Shown: positions 1 through 6,163, numbered from the stretch's first letter. The stretch is 6,727 nucleotides of DNA from DAOTUL01 sp034437435 (GCA_964417785.1 CAYQJO010000229.1:1-6727); one strand, 5' to 3'. The notes: a model not told the origin generated them from the letters alone. Numbers and translations are program-made.

Positions 1-1
1 C

Positions 2-55
2 GTGCAAGCGGCCATCCCGCAGGTGGTGGACCATCTAGTTGTGCTGGTGACCTAG
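2..55 (+). CDS. Possible 3' end of an upstream gene (partial)
   Basis: Reading from base 2 gives 17 codons (VQAAIPQVVDHLVVLVT) ending in TAG at 53-55. Most third positions are G or C, as in the clear genes of this window, and the peptide is a plausible amphipathic or hydrophobic tail. The other two + frames give unlikely compositions. The fragment is too short to assign a family, and the start lies outside the window. It may be chance reading. Confidence 0.35.
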   Translation: MQAAIPQVVDHLVVLVT

Positions 56-89
56 ATTGGGTACAACTACAGGATAGTGTGGTGGATGA

Positions 90-128
90 AATTCTTGACC
101 CGGACGCCAAAAATGGCGTCCCTACGGG
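90..128 (-). repeat. 39-bp direct repeat copy 1 with 8-bp hairpin
   Basis: This 39-bp stretch is identical to 255-293, at an offset of 165 bp. It contains a perfect hairpin at 102-121, with arms GGACGCCA and TGGCGTCC around an AAAA loop, followed by CCTACGGG. Read on the - strand it follows the module CGTAGGGACG...CGTCC that recurs in this window. It also contains TTGACC, a -35-like hexamer, but no matching -10 follows. There is no U-tract, so it is a poor intrinsic terminator. Confidence 0.9.
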
Positions 129-146
129 ATGACCGCCACACCGTAG

Positions 147-168
147 GGGACGGCCCGTGTGCCGTCCC
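147..168 (+). repeat. Hairpin of the CGTAGGG repeat family
   Basis: GGGACGGC (147-154) pairs with GCCGTCCC (161-168) around a 6-nt loop, CCGTGT. It is preceded by CGTAG (143 onward counts C-G-T-A-G in CCGTAGGGG), so it is a + strand module of the same family. The stem sequence differs from its neighbours, but the GGACG/CGTCC core is kept. Confidence 0.75.
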
Positions 169-191
169 ACCACGACGCCCAACCACCGTAG

Positions 192-211
192 GGACGCCCA
201 ACCGGGCGTCC
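192..211 (+). repeat. Hairpin of the CGTAGGG repeat family
   Basis: GGACGCCC (192-199) pairs perfectly with GGGCGTCC (204-211) around an AACC loop. CGTAGG immediately precedes it, so it is a second + strand module. It shares the 8-bp stem and 4-nt loop geometry of the copies at 102-121 and 267-286, with a different loop and inner stem pair. Confidence 0.75.
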
Positions 212-254
212 GACAACAAACACCAGAATGACATATGGCAAGGTGACCAATTAC

Positions 255-293
255 AATTCTTGACCCGGACGCCAAAAATGGCGTCCCTACGGG
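255..293 (-). repeat. 39-bp direct repeat copy 2 with 8-bp hairpin
   Basis: This is identical to 90-128. The hairpin occupies 267-286 (arms GGACGCCA and TGGCGTCC, AAAA loop) and is followed by CCTACGGG. Together with copy 1 it brackets the two opposite-facing hairpins at 147-168 and 192-211, giving a module order of -, +, +, -. Confidence 0.9.
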
Positions 294-331
294 TCACAAG
301 CCGTCCGGGGCAGAAACCACCATGACCATGT

Positions 332-347
332 TATTATGTACATGTAC
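332..347 (+). promoter_or_regulatory. Candidate -10 with overlapping 10-bp palindrome
   Basis: TATTAT (332-337) matches the bacterial -10 consensus at five of six positions. It is followed directly by the perfect palindrome GTACATGTAC (338-347), where a transcription start or an operator would lie. No good -35 is seen 16-18 nt upstream. If active it would serve the PPOX remnant, whose first ATG is at 383. This is a weak call. Confidence 0.25.
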
Positions 348-382
348 CCTAGATTGTAACCGAGGTGGATTGTCATCCGGGT

Positions 383-553
383 ATGAAAAACTACTGCATC
401 GAAACCGATGAAGAGGGCATGCTCGAATGGGACTGGGTTGAGCAGCAGCTAACCGCATCGCGCAAAGGGCGCAATATAGCACACCAGCCGGAGATCGTCG
501 TTCATCTGGAAAGCGACTTCCCCAACACGGCGACTCGTTGGCGTGTGTCATAG
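383..553 (+). pseudogene. Remnant of a PPOX (pyridoxamine 5'-phosphate oxidase-like) family gene with two in-frame internal deletions
   Basis: The frame encodes 56 residues from ATG 383 (62 from an in-frame GTG at 365) and ends in TAG. Three pieces resemble separate parts of flavin- or F420-binding PPOX-family proteins, which are usually about 150-170 residues. EEGMLEWDWVEQQLTASR matches the N-terminal helix, RKGRNIAHQPEIVVHLES matches the central RKARNL...VVHLES segment, and ESDFPNTATRWR matches the C-terminal tail, which often ends TATRWRF. The sequence expected between them is absent: about 30 residues with the NYW...RPDGRPH strand region after TASR, and about 60 residues after HLES. The split-barrel core and cofactor site are therefore gone. 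The family assignment comes from remembered family patterns, not a search. A shrunken expressed peptide cannot be excluded, because the frame stays open. Confidence 0.6.
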
Positions 554-565
554 CCAGAATAATAT
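538..565 (+). promoter_or_regulatory. Candidate promoter for the isomerase-oxidoreductase pair
   Basis: TTGGCG (538-543) and TAATAT (560-565) are separated by 16 bp and each matches four of six sigma-70 consensus positions. They lie at the 3' end of the PPOX remnant and just past its stop. The 554-637 gap upstream of the first gene is relatively AT-rich, which suits a promoter, and transcription would start near 572 with a leader of about 65 nt. No clear operator is visible. Confidence 0.25.
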
Positions 566-637
566 ATCGCTTCCCTCGTATTTGGCCTGCTAGGGGAGTA
601 AACTTGTAGCATTAGATCGATACGAAAGGATCGTTTC

Positions 638-1402
638 ATGGCATCACCTATTGGACTACAACTGTATTCTTTGCGGCAAGAACTCAACGAAGATTTTGAG
701 GGGGTCGTGCGTAAAGTGGCCGAGACCGGCTATGTCGGTGTTGAACCCTATGGCGGTATGCCCGTCCCGGCGGAAGACGCCGCCAAACTTTTCAACGAAC
801 TCGGCCTGGAATGCCAGAGCGCTCACCTGCCGATTGCCCTGGGCGACAACCGCGAAAAGACGATGGCGGACGCCGCTGCTTATGGTATCAAGTACCTGTT
901 CGTGCCGTATATCGGCCCGGAAAACTTCACCACGCTCGACGGCATCAAGAACGTAGCCGACCAGTTGAACGAAGCCCACGAACTGGCGAAGGCCGCCGGG
1001 ATGGCCTTCGGCTATCACAACCACGATTTTGAGTTCGTCATGGTCGAAGGAAAACCGGCCTATCTGCATCTGCAAGAACTGGTCGATCCGTCGATCCTGA
1101 TGGAAATTGACACCTACTGGGTCCAGGTCGGTGGTTACGATCCGGTCAAACTCACAGCCGACCTCGGTTCACGCGCCCCTGTACTGCACATTAAGGACGG
1201 TCCGGCGGATAGCAAGCAGGCCGACATGACCGCCGTCGGTGATGGCAAGATGCCGGTGGCTGACATCATCGCTGCTGGTGGCAGCAACACCGAATGGCTC
1301 ATTGTCGAACTCGACCGCTGTGCTACCGATATGATGGAAGCAGTTCAGAAGAGCTACCGCTACATGATCGAGAAGGGGCTGGCGCGTGGAAACAAAGACT
1401 AA
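638..1402 (+). CDS. Sugar phosphate isomerase/epimerase (xylose isomerase-like TIM barrel)
   Basis: This 254-residue protein is of normal length for the AP endonuclease 2 / xylose isomerase-like TIM-barrel family, whose members move or invert carbonyl and hydroxyl groups on sugars, inososes or keto-glycosides using a divalent metal. The start ATG has AAAGGA at 625-630, 7 nt upstream. Visible signatures are LQLYSLR near the N-terminus (8-13), GVEPYGG (34-40), YHNHDFEF (126-133), EIDTYWVQVGG (156-166), HIKDG (184-188), VGDGKMP (200-206) and VELD (223-226). D158, H184 and E224 sit where the family places metal ligands, with the remaining ligand expected in the YHNHDFE segment. There is no signal peptide, so it should be cytoplasmic. 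Its 3' end overlaps the next gene, an oxidoreductase often paired with this family in sugar catabolism. The substrate cannot be told from the sequence. Confidence 0.88.
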   Translation: MASPIGLQLYSLRQELNEDFEGVVRKVAETGYVGVEPYGGMPVPAEDAAKLFNELGLECQSAHLPIALGDNREKTMADAAAYGIKYLFVPYIGPENFTTLDGIKNVADQLNEAHELAKAAGMAFGYHNHDFEFVMVEGKPAYLHLQELVDPSILMEIDTYWVQVGGYDPVKLTADLGSRAPVLHIKDGPADSKQADMTAVGDGKMPVADIIAAGGSNTEWLIVELDRCATDMMEAVQKSYRYMIEKGLARGNKD

Positions 1403-2486
1403 AGTCGGTTTGATCGGCACCGGCAACATCGCCCCGGCTTACGTGCGCGGCTGCCGCGATTTCGACATTCTGGATGTGGTCGCCTGCACCGATCTCGACA
1501 TGGACCGGGCAACGGCCTTCGCTGACGAACACGAGATGAAGGCCATGACAATCGATGAGATGCTGGCCGACCCCGACATCGAGATCGTCGTCAACCTGAC
1601 CGTCCCCGCCGCCCATGCCGAAGTCAGCATCAAGGCACTGGAAGCGGGCAAGAACGTTCACAGCGAGAAGCCCTTCGCGCTCACCCGTGAGGACGGCCTG
1701 AAGATCATGGACGTGGCAGAGAAAACCGGCAAACGTGTCGGTTGTGCGCCGGATACCTTCCTGGGTGGCGGCGGTCAGACCGTGCGCAAAATCATCGACG
1801 ATGGCTGGATCGGTGAGCCGGTGGCGGCGACGGCCTTCCTGCTCGGTCATGGCATGGAACACTGGCACCCCAACCCGACCTTCTTCTACCAGTTCGGCGG
1901 TGGCCCGGTCTTCGACATGGGACCGTACTATGTGACCGCGCTGGTGCATCTGCTCGGACCGGTCAGCCGCGTTGCCGGGGTAGGGCGGATTTCCTTCCCG
2001 CAGCGGACCATCACCAGCCAGCCGCTTTACGGCCAGAAGATCGACGTCGAAGTCCCCACCCACATGACGGCACTCCTGGACTTCGAGTCGGGCGTCGTCG
2101 GCACCATGATTACCAGCTTCGATGTGTGGGCGCATGGTCTGCCGCGCATCGAGATTTACGGCTCGGAAGGCTCCGTCAGTGTGCCTGATCCCAACACGTT
2201 CCGGGGACCGGTGCGCGTGTGGACGGTCAAGGACCAGGAATGGCGCGAAGTGTCGCTGATGTTCTCCGACAAGGTCAGTCGCGGCATCGGTGTGGCCGAT
2301 ATGGCGTATGCGCTGCGCAGCGGACGCCAGCACCGCGCCAACGGCGAGATGGCGATGCACGCCCTGGACATCATGCAGGCGTTTGGCGAGTCATCGGATG
2401 CCGGTAAGCACATTGAGATTGGCACCCGCATGGAGCGGCCCGCACCGCTGCCGCTTGGTCTGCGCGAGGGTGTGCTGGACGAGTAA
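1386..2486 (+). CDS. Gfo/Idh/MocA family NAD(P)-dependent oxidoreductase
   Basis: This 366-residue cytoplasmic dehydrogenase has an N-terminal Rossmann domain (roughly 5-125) with the dinucleotide loop GLIGTGNIA (8-16) and the family's EKP motif (94-96), whose lysine (K95) is catalytic in characterised members. The C-terminal substrate domain carries GGGPVFDMGPYY (171-182), where D177 is the conserved acid. The usual GxH histidine of this segment is replaced by tyrosine (GPYY), as in one recognisable subgroup. The start is GTG, supported by AGAAGGGG at 1371-1378, 7 nt upstream. It overlaps the isomerase by 17 nt in another frame, which suggests translational coupling. The likely role is oxidation or reduction of a sugar or cyclitol hydroxyl that its partner isomerises. 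No transporter or kinase lies in the window to narrow the substrate. Confidence 0.92.
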   Translation: METKTKVGLIGTGNIAPAYVRGCRDFDILDVVACTDLDMDRATAFADEHEMKAMTIDEMLADPDIEIVVNLTVPAAHAEVSIKALEAGKNVHSEKPFALTREDGLKIMDVAEKTGKRVGCAPDTFLGGGGQTVRKIIDDGWIGEPVAATAFLLGHGMEHWHPNPTFFYQFGGGPVFDMGPYYVTALVHLLGPVSRVAGVGRISFPQRTITSQPLYGQKIDVEVPTHMTALLDFESGVVGTMITSFDVWAHGLPRIEIYGSEGSVSVPDPNTFRGPVRVWTVKDQEWREVSLMFSDKVSRGIGVADMAYALRSGRQHRANGEMAMHALDIMQAFGESSDAGKHIEIGTRMERPAPLPLGLREGVLDE

Positions 2487-2496
2487 TCCCCGCAGC

Positions 2497-2522
2497 GGCG
2501 GCGCAGCTTCGGTTGCGCCGCC
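2497..2522. terminator. UUCG-capped hairpin between convergent genes (likely bidirectional terminator)
   Basis: Bases 2497-2507 pair with 2512-2522 to form an 11-bp stem, including one G-U pair, closed by a C(UUCG)G tetraloop, which is exceptionally stable. It lies 10 nt past the oxidoreductase stop and 3 nt past the stop of the convergent regulator. Neither strand has a clear U-tract, so it may act with Rho, by blocking read-through, or as a 3'-end stabiliser. Confidence 0.6.
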
Positions 2523-2525
2523 ACA

Positions 2526-4994
2526 TCAAAGCAATTCCAGCGCATGTGCCTGCGAGACGGCCTGCGTCCGGTTGGAGACGTTGAGTTTATCAAAGATGTT
2601 GCGGGCGTGGTTGCCGACCGTGTGCGGCGAGACATTCAACGCCCGCGCGATTTCCGGGTTGGTCATGCCGCGTGCCATCATACGCAGCACCTCCAACTCG
2701 CGGGCTGTCAGTGGTTTGAACAAGGCCGCCATCGGGTCGGGCAGTGTCTCGCCAACCACATGCCGGGCGATCCGTGCCGTATAGGATAAGTCACCGATGT
2801 CACGGTATTGGCCGCGCCGCTGAGCGTGCAGCAGATCCGCCAGAATAGGCCGCACCCATACACCGAACTGCGCGATCCCCCATACATCCCCGACCGGGTA
2901 GCCATACGCCACCGCCTCCGCCAGGGTATCGTGGTCCTTGTGGGCAATAGCCTTCAGCGTCAGCGATTCGACGCCGGACGGCATGGTGTCGATCAGCGCC
3001 AGTGCTGCGTCGATCTTGCCCGCGTCGATCAGGCTCCATGCCTGCGCCACCTGTTCCTGACGGGTGCTGCCTCCCCCGTCATACCGCGCTGATTCCCCCT
3101 GTGACAGCGCGAAACGCACCCGCAGCGCCGCCAGCGTCCCCTGCGCCGGCAGCCGAGTCCGCCGGTAGAAGCGTTCGGCCTCGTCCAGGGTCGCGGTCGC
3201 AGCCTCATGATCGCCCGCCGCCCACTGAATCTGCGCCAGGACGGCGTAATTGCGTAGTTGGATATGTGCATCGCCGCTGAGGTGTGACAGTCGCAGCCCT
3301 TCATGGGCATGATGTTTGGCTGTTTCCAGTTCATCACGCCGGTACAGTGCGCTGGCAAGACCGGTGTGGATGTAATACGTTGAGACCAATGGACGCCCCG
3401 ACTGCGCCTCCCACTCGGCGGCTATATCCAGCGCCAACCGGCTGATCGTCACTGCTTGATCCAGTTGGCCGCCGCGTTGATAATGCAGCGAAAGGTTGCC
3501 CATCACCGTGATCCGCATCAGCCGGTGATCGGGTCCCTCGGTCAGTTTAAGCGCGTCCTGGAGCAGGCGCAGTGCTGTGTCTCCACCGGTATACGCGGCG
3601 ATGGTCACCATGTTGATCGACCGCATGGTTACGTCGTCCTCCGGCAGATGTTCCAGCGCCTCCAATGCATGGTAGATCACCTGCTTCGGCTCTTCCCGCA
3701 GCGACGCAATCCCCGACCGCACCGTGTGGACCTCACCCGGCAGGTCACTCACCCGATCCAGCCGGTCGGATGCCGCGTCAGGATCGCCCAGCCCGCTCAA
3801 CACCAGCGCGTGGACCACATACAATCGCGGATACTGGGCGAACAAATCCTCCGGCAGCGACTTGAGCCAGCCCGCCAGCACGGTATATTCCGACGCCAGC
3901 AGCATTTCCACGGCGATCCGGTCCACGACCGCCGCCGCGTAGGCAAAATCGCCCATCGCCAGCCGGTGCCGCACCACCGCCCGCATGTTGTTCTGACTCT
4001 CGTACCAATCGCTGGCTCGCCGGTGGAGTTCCGGCAGTATATCCGCTTCAATCCGGCTGCGCAGAAACTCGGCAAACAGATGATGGTAGCGATAGGTCTC
4101 CGCATCCAGGCGCACCAGGAACAGATTGGCGGCTTCGATCTCGGCCAGACGGCTCTGGCTGTCCTGTTGCAGTGTGACGGCATCACACAACGCTGGCGTG
4201 AACGGGTCCAGGATGGCGGTCCGCAGCAAAAACTGCCGGATGGACTCCGGCTGCTGGTCCATCACCTCCTCGGCCAGATACTCAAAGATGTAGCGTCCGT
4301 CGGGTACCGTCCGCTGCATGGACAGGGCCGCCAGTTGTATCCCGGCAATCCAACCTTCCGACCGCTGATGGAGCAGGGCGGTCTCGTCCTCGCTGACGGC
4401 CAATCCCATCACATCACGTAAGAACGCGCCGGTTTCCGCCTCGGAAAAGCGCAGATTGTCTACCTGGACCAGATCGTCCGCCAACCGCAGTCGCGTCAGC
4501 GATAGCGGCGGTTCTGTCCGGCTGGCGATGAACAGATGCCACCCTGGCGGAAGCTGGTGGAGCAGGATTGAGAGGCTCTCGTGGATGGCCGGACTGTCAA
4601 TCCGGTGGTAGTCGTCCAGCACCAGGGCGCTGGGTGTCGTGACCGTCGCCATCTCATCGATCAGTGTGGACAGCACAGCAGATAGCTCAGGCGTATGCCG
4701 CTGCGACCGCAGCAGCATCAGTGTTGACTCGAAGGTGTCCGGGTAGAGCAAATCCAGCAGACCGACCACATAGCGCCAGAATCCCACCGGCTCGTTATCG
4801 ACTGTATCTAGGTCGATCCACACCAGCGGGTGCCGGTGTGTGTGCGCCCACTCGCTCACCACCATCGACTTGCCCGATCCCGCTGGGGCTGTTATCAGGG
4901 TCAGTCGATGCCGCATCCCGGATTCGAGTTTTTCGATCAGGTGCGGACGTGGTACGCTTTTAGGGCGTCGTGGCGGTACGTTCAACTGCTTCAC
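2526..4994 (-). CDS. MalT-like LuxR family (LAL) ATP-binding transcriptional regulator
   Basis: This 822-residue cytoplasmic regulator has the complete LAL layout. An N-terminal STAND-type ATPase carries Walker A APAGSGKS (36-43), Walker B ALVLDDYH (123-130), ASRTEPPL (157-164), GWIAGIQLAALS (214-225) and YRYHHLFAEFLR (301-312). A long helical, TPR-like sensor region follows (about 330-740), then a C-terminal GerE/LuxR helix-turn-helix (762-822) with LTARELEVL and the recognition segment TNPEIARALNVSPHTVGNH (778-796). The commonly conserved lysine in TVKxH is glycine here (G794). Such proteins, like MalT, are activators that use ATP and a small inducer to oligomerise. The inducer is not predictable. 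The start is GTG, with AAGG 7 nt upstream (5002-5005 on the + strand). It diverges from the deacetylase and converges on the oxidoreductase, so it may control itself, the deacetylase, or a distant target. Confidence 0.93.
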   Translation of the reverse strand: MKQLNVPPRRPKSVPRPHLIEKLESGMRHRLTLITAPAGSGKSMVVSEWAHTHRHPLVWIDLDTVDNEPVGFWRYVVGLLDLLYPDTFESTLMLLRSQRHTPELSAVLSTLIDEMATVTTPSALVLDDYHRIDSPAIHESLSILLHQLPPGWHLFIASRTEPPLSLTRLRLADDLVQVDNLRFSEAETGAFLRDVMGLAVSEDETALLHQRSEGWIAGIQLAALSMQRTVPDGRYIFEYLAEEVMDQQPESIRQFLLRTAILDPFTPALCDAVTLQQDSQSRLAEIEAANLFLVRLDAETYRYHHLFAEFLRSRIEADILPELHRRASDWYESQNNMRAVVRHRLAMGDFAYAAAVVDRIAVEMLLASEYTVLAGWLKSLPEDLFAQYPRLYVVHALVLSGLGDPDAASDRLDRVSDLPGEVHTVRSGIASLREEPKQVIYHALEALEHLPEDDVTMRSINMVTIAAYTGGDTALRLLQDALKLTEGPDHRLMRITVMGNLSLHYQRGGQLDQAVTISRLALDIAAEWEAQSGRPLVSTYYIHTGLASALYRRDELETAKHHAHEGLRLSHLSGDAHIQLRNYAVLAQIQWAAGDHEAATATLDEAERFYRRTRLPAQGTLAALRVRFALSQGESARYDGGGSTRQEQVAQAWSLIDAGKIDAALALIDTMPSGVESLTLKAIAHKDHDTLAEAVAYGYPVGDVWGIAQFGVWVRPILADLLHAQRRGQYRDIGDLSYTARIARHVVGETLPDPMAALFKPLTARELEVLRMMARGMTNPEIARALNVSPHTVGNHARNIFDKLNVSNRTQAVSQAHALELL

Positions 4995-5101
4995 GCTTCA
5001 ACCTTGCTTATCTTGTCGCCTTATCGACCGCTCCCCTCTCCATCGTTGCAGCGAAGCGGCTGGAGACGGGGGTGAGGTTTCTATCATACCATGAGGACTT
5101 C
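4995..5101. promoter_or_regulatory. 107-bp divergent intergenic region between regulator and deacetylase
   Basis: Both start codons face outward from this gap, so it must hold or overlap promoters for both genes unless transcription enters from elsewhere. CTTATC appears twice, at 5007-5012 and 5020-5025 (13 bp apart), just upstream of the regulator's ribosome binding site. TATCAT (5082-5087) resembles a -10 for the + strand, but it would place the start on top of the deacetylase ribosome binding site and has no good -35. No convincing promoter pair was found. Confidence 0.4.
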
Positions 5102-5869
5102 ATGATCCCGCACAAGCATCTGACCATAATCTCTCCCCATTTCGACGATGTACCCCTCACCTTCGGCGGTCTGATTGATACGCTGCGGCAGAACGGTGCC
5201 GCCAGCGACATCACCGTTGTGACCGTGTTCAGCCGCTCGAACTATCTGGCCCACGATGATGCTGGCAACGCCGACCGCTCACTTGCGCGAGTCCAGCATG
5301 CCTCCGGCATTCGTCTGCTGGAAGACCAGAACTGCCTGGATGACCTCATCGGAGATTACACCTATGTTCTGCGCGGGGAGCAGGAATGTCTGTTGCGCGG
5401 CACGCGCAATCTCAAACCGGGCGAGGCTTTTGAGTTTCCCTGGGGCGACCGGGCCAGCTTCACCGCCGACGAAGACGCCATCTACCGGCGCACCAAAGCC
5501 TATGTCGAACGGCTGATGCAGCAGGCCGACACAGCCTTCCTCATTCCGCTGGCGGTCAAGGAACACGTCGATCACGTCATCGTGCGTGACGCCGTTCTCG
5601 ACGCTGGACCGGAAGCTGTCTACATCGGCGAGGACCAACCCTATGCCGGTTTAGCCACCAACCGGGAATGGCAGACGGCCTGGGCGACTGCCGGGGTTAC
5701 GGTCGAACCGCTGGACATCAGAATCGATGTGCAGCGCAAGGTGGACCGGGTCATGCGTTATTATCCCTCACAGGTCGAAGCCAGTTACCGCGAAGGCATG
5801 ATGACCCGCGCCCTGCAACTGGGCGGAGCCGAGCGTATCTACCGGGTTCTCCATCGACAATCGCGCTGA
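5102..5869 (+). CDS. PIG-L/LmbE family zinc-dependent deacetylase
   Basis: This 255-residue protein belongs to the LmbE-like fold that hydrolyses N-acetyl groups from sugars such as GlcNAc conjugates or mycothiol and bacillithiol precursors. The first family motif is SPHFDDVPLTFGG (11-23): H13 and D16 are the expected zinc ligands and D15 the general base. The C-terminal motif EHVDHVIVRDA (154-164) supplies the third zinc ligand, H158. YPSQVEA (221-227) matches the common Y.SQ segment. The first motif departs from the usual HPDDE: proline is phenylalanine (F14), and the residue after the two aspartates is valine (V17). ATG 5102 is chosen because GAGGA lies at 5093-5097. The frame stays open upstream to 4970, but that stretch overlaps the divergent regulator's start and shows no family similarity. 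No signal peptide is seen. The substrate is unknown. Confidence 0.87.
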   Translation: MIPHKHLTIISPHFDDVPLTFGGLIDTLRQNGAASDITVVTVFSRSNYLAHDDAGNADRSLARVQHASGIRLLEDQNCLDDLIGDYTYVLRGEQECLLRGTRNLKPGEAFEFPWGDRASFTADEDAIYRRTKAYVERLMQQADTAFLIPLAVKEHVDHVIVRDAVLDAGPEAVYIGEDQPYAGLATNREWQTAWATAGVTVEPLDIRIDVQRKVDRVMRYYPSQVEASYREGMMTRALQLGGAERIYRVLHRQSR

Positions 5870-5883
5870 TTTGTGGCATCATG

Positions 5884-5901
5884 TGTCCGTTAAGTTGGAC
5901 A
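5884..5901. promoter_or_regulatory. Inverted repeat upstream of rpmB
   Basis: TGTCC (5884-5888) and GGACA (5897-5901) form a perfect 5-bp inverted repeat around GTTAAGTT. It ends at the first base of the rpmB ribosome binding site AAGGAG (5901-5906). It could be an operator or a small hairpin affecting translation. It does not resemble the Zur boxes I know. Confidence 0.35.
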
Positions 5902-5916
5902 AGGAGTTGTTAGATC

Positions 5917-6156
5917 ATGCCCGGCAGACGGAAAATAACTGGCAAGAAGCCGCTCTTCGGTAACAGTCGCAGCCACTCGATGAAGGCTACCCGCCGTCAA
6001 TGGAAGCCCAATATCCAGAGCAAGCGCATTTATGTGCCTGAATTGGATCGCTGGGTGCGGGTGCAGGTGACCGCCCAGGAACTGAAGACGATTGACAAGA
6101 TCGGGTTCCAGGCGTTCCTGAAGCGGCGCGGTGTCTCGCTGAAGAGTTTGCTGTAA
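5917..6156 (+). CDS. rpmB: 50S ribosomal protein L28, cysteine-free form
   Basis: This 79-residue basic protein of the large ribosomal subunit is recognised by GKKPLFGNSRSHS (9-21), KATRRQWKPNIQ (23-34) and the following VRV segment, which line up with the L28 core. Zinc-ribbon L28 proteins have CxxC just before the GK and a second CxxC near TRCLK. Here the corresponding positions are R5/T8 and T52/E55, and the protein has no cysteine at all. It is therefore the zinc-independent (C-) type. It begins at ATG with AAGGAG at 5901-5906, 47 nt after the deacetylase stop, so the two may be cotranscribed. Known C- paralogues in other bacteria can be zinc-starvation replacements, but whether a C+ copy exists here cannot be seen. 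The C-terminus (about 56-79, TIDKIGFQAFLKRRGVSLKSLL region) is longer than in short C+ forms. Confidence 0.93.
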   Translation: MPGRRKITGKKPLFGNSRSHSMKATRRQWKPNIQSKRIYVPELDRWVRVQVTAQELKTIDKIGFQAFLKRRGVSLKSLL

Positions 6157-6163
6157 TCCGCGT

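Larger units (their letters stand above)
51..356. repeat. Hairpin block bracketed by a 9-bp direct repeat (possible non-autonomous insertion)
   Basis: CCTAGATTG occurs at 51-59 and again at 348-356, flanking about 288 bp that hold four short hairpins and no convincing gene. The inner ends begin with GTACA on both sides when read inward (61-65 on +, 343-347 on -). The direct repeat could be a target-site duplication and the GTACA a very short terminal inverted repeat. If the insert is removed, the upstream stop codon and the PPOX remnant start lie about 40 nt apart, a normal gene spacing. All of this is inferred from short matches that could be coincidental. Confidence 0.25.

Noticed and set aside
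36..69. TAGTTGT/ACAACTA inverted repeat as a terminator or riboswitch stem
   Set aside because: It has only 7 bp with a 20-nt loop and no U-tract, is partly inside the possible 3' gene end, and is likely chance.
95..265. TTGACC hexamers in the 39-bp repeats as -35 promoter elements
   Set aside because: At 16-18 bp downstream both copies read GC-rich hairpin sequence with no -10-like hexamer.
90..293. CRISPR array
   Set aside because: The repeats are unevenly spaced, occur in both orientations and differ in sequence. There are only two exact copies, no spacer regularity and no cas genes.
67..325. Small open frames on both strands through the hairpin block
   Set aside because: They arise from the repeat sequence itself (the same peptide stretch appears twice) and have no coding features.
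1323..2360. Long open frame (345 codons) on the - strand opposite the oxidoreductase
   Set aside because: It is His-rich, lacks family motifs, and lies antisense to a gene with clear Rossmann and EKP motifs. It is a by-product of high G+C codon usage.
3456..4421. Long open frame (321 codons) on the + strand inside the regulator
   Set aside because: It is antisense to the LAL gene with complete Walker motifs, and its composition (many Q, H, R) is typical of a shadow frame.
4970..5101. N-terminal extension of the deacetylase from an upstream start
   Set aside because: It would overlap the divergent regulator's start, shows no family similarity, and ATG 5102 has a good ribosome binding site just upstream and is followed at once by the family's first strand.
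5870..5916. Zur-type operator controlling the cysteine-free L28
   Set aside because: Only the short TGTCC/GGACA inverted repeat is present, and it does not match known Zur box patterns. It is kept only as an unspecified inverted repeat.
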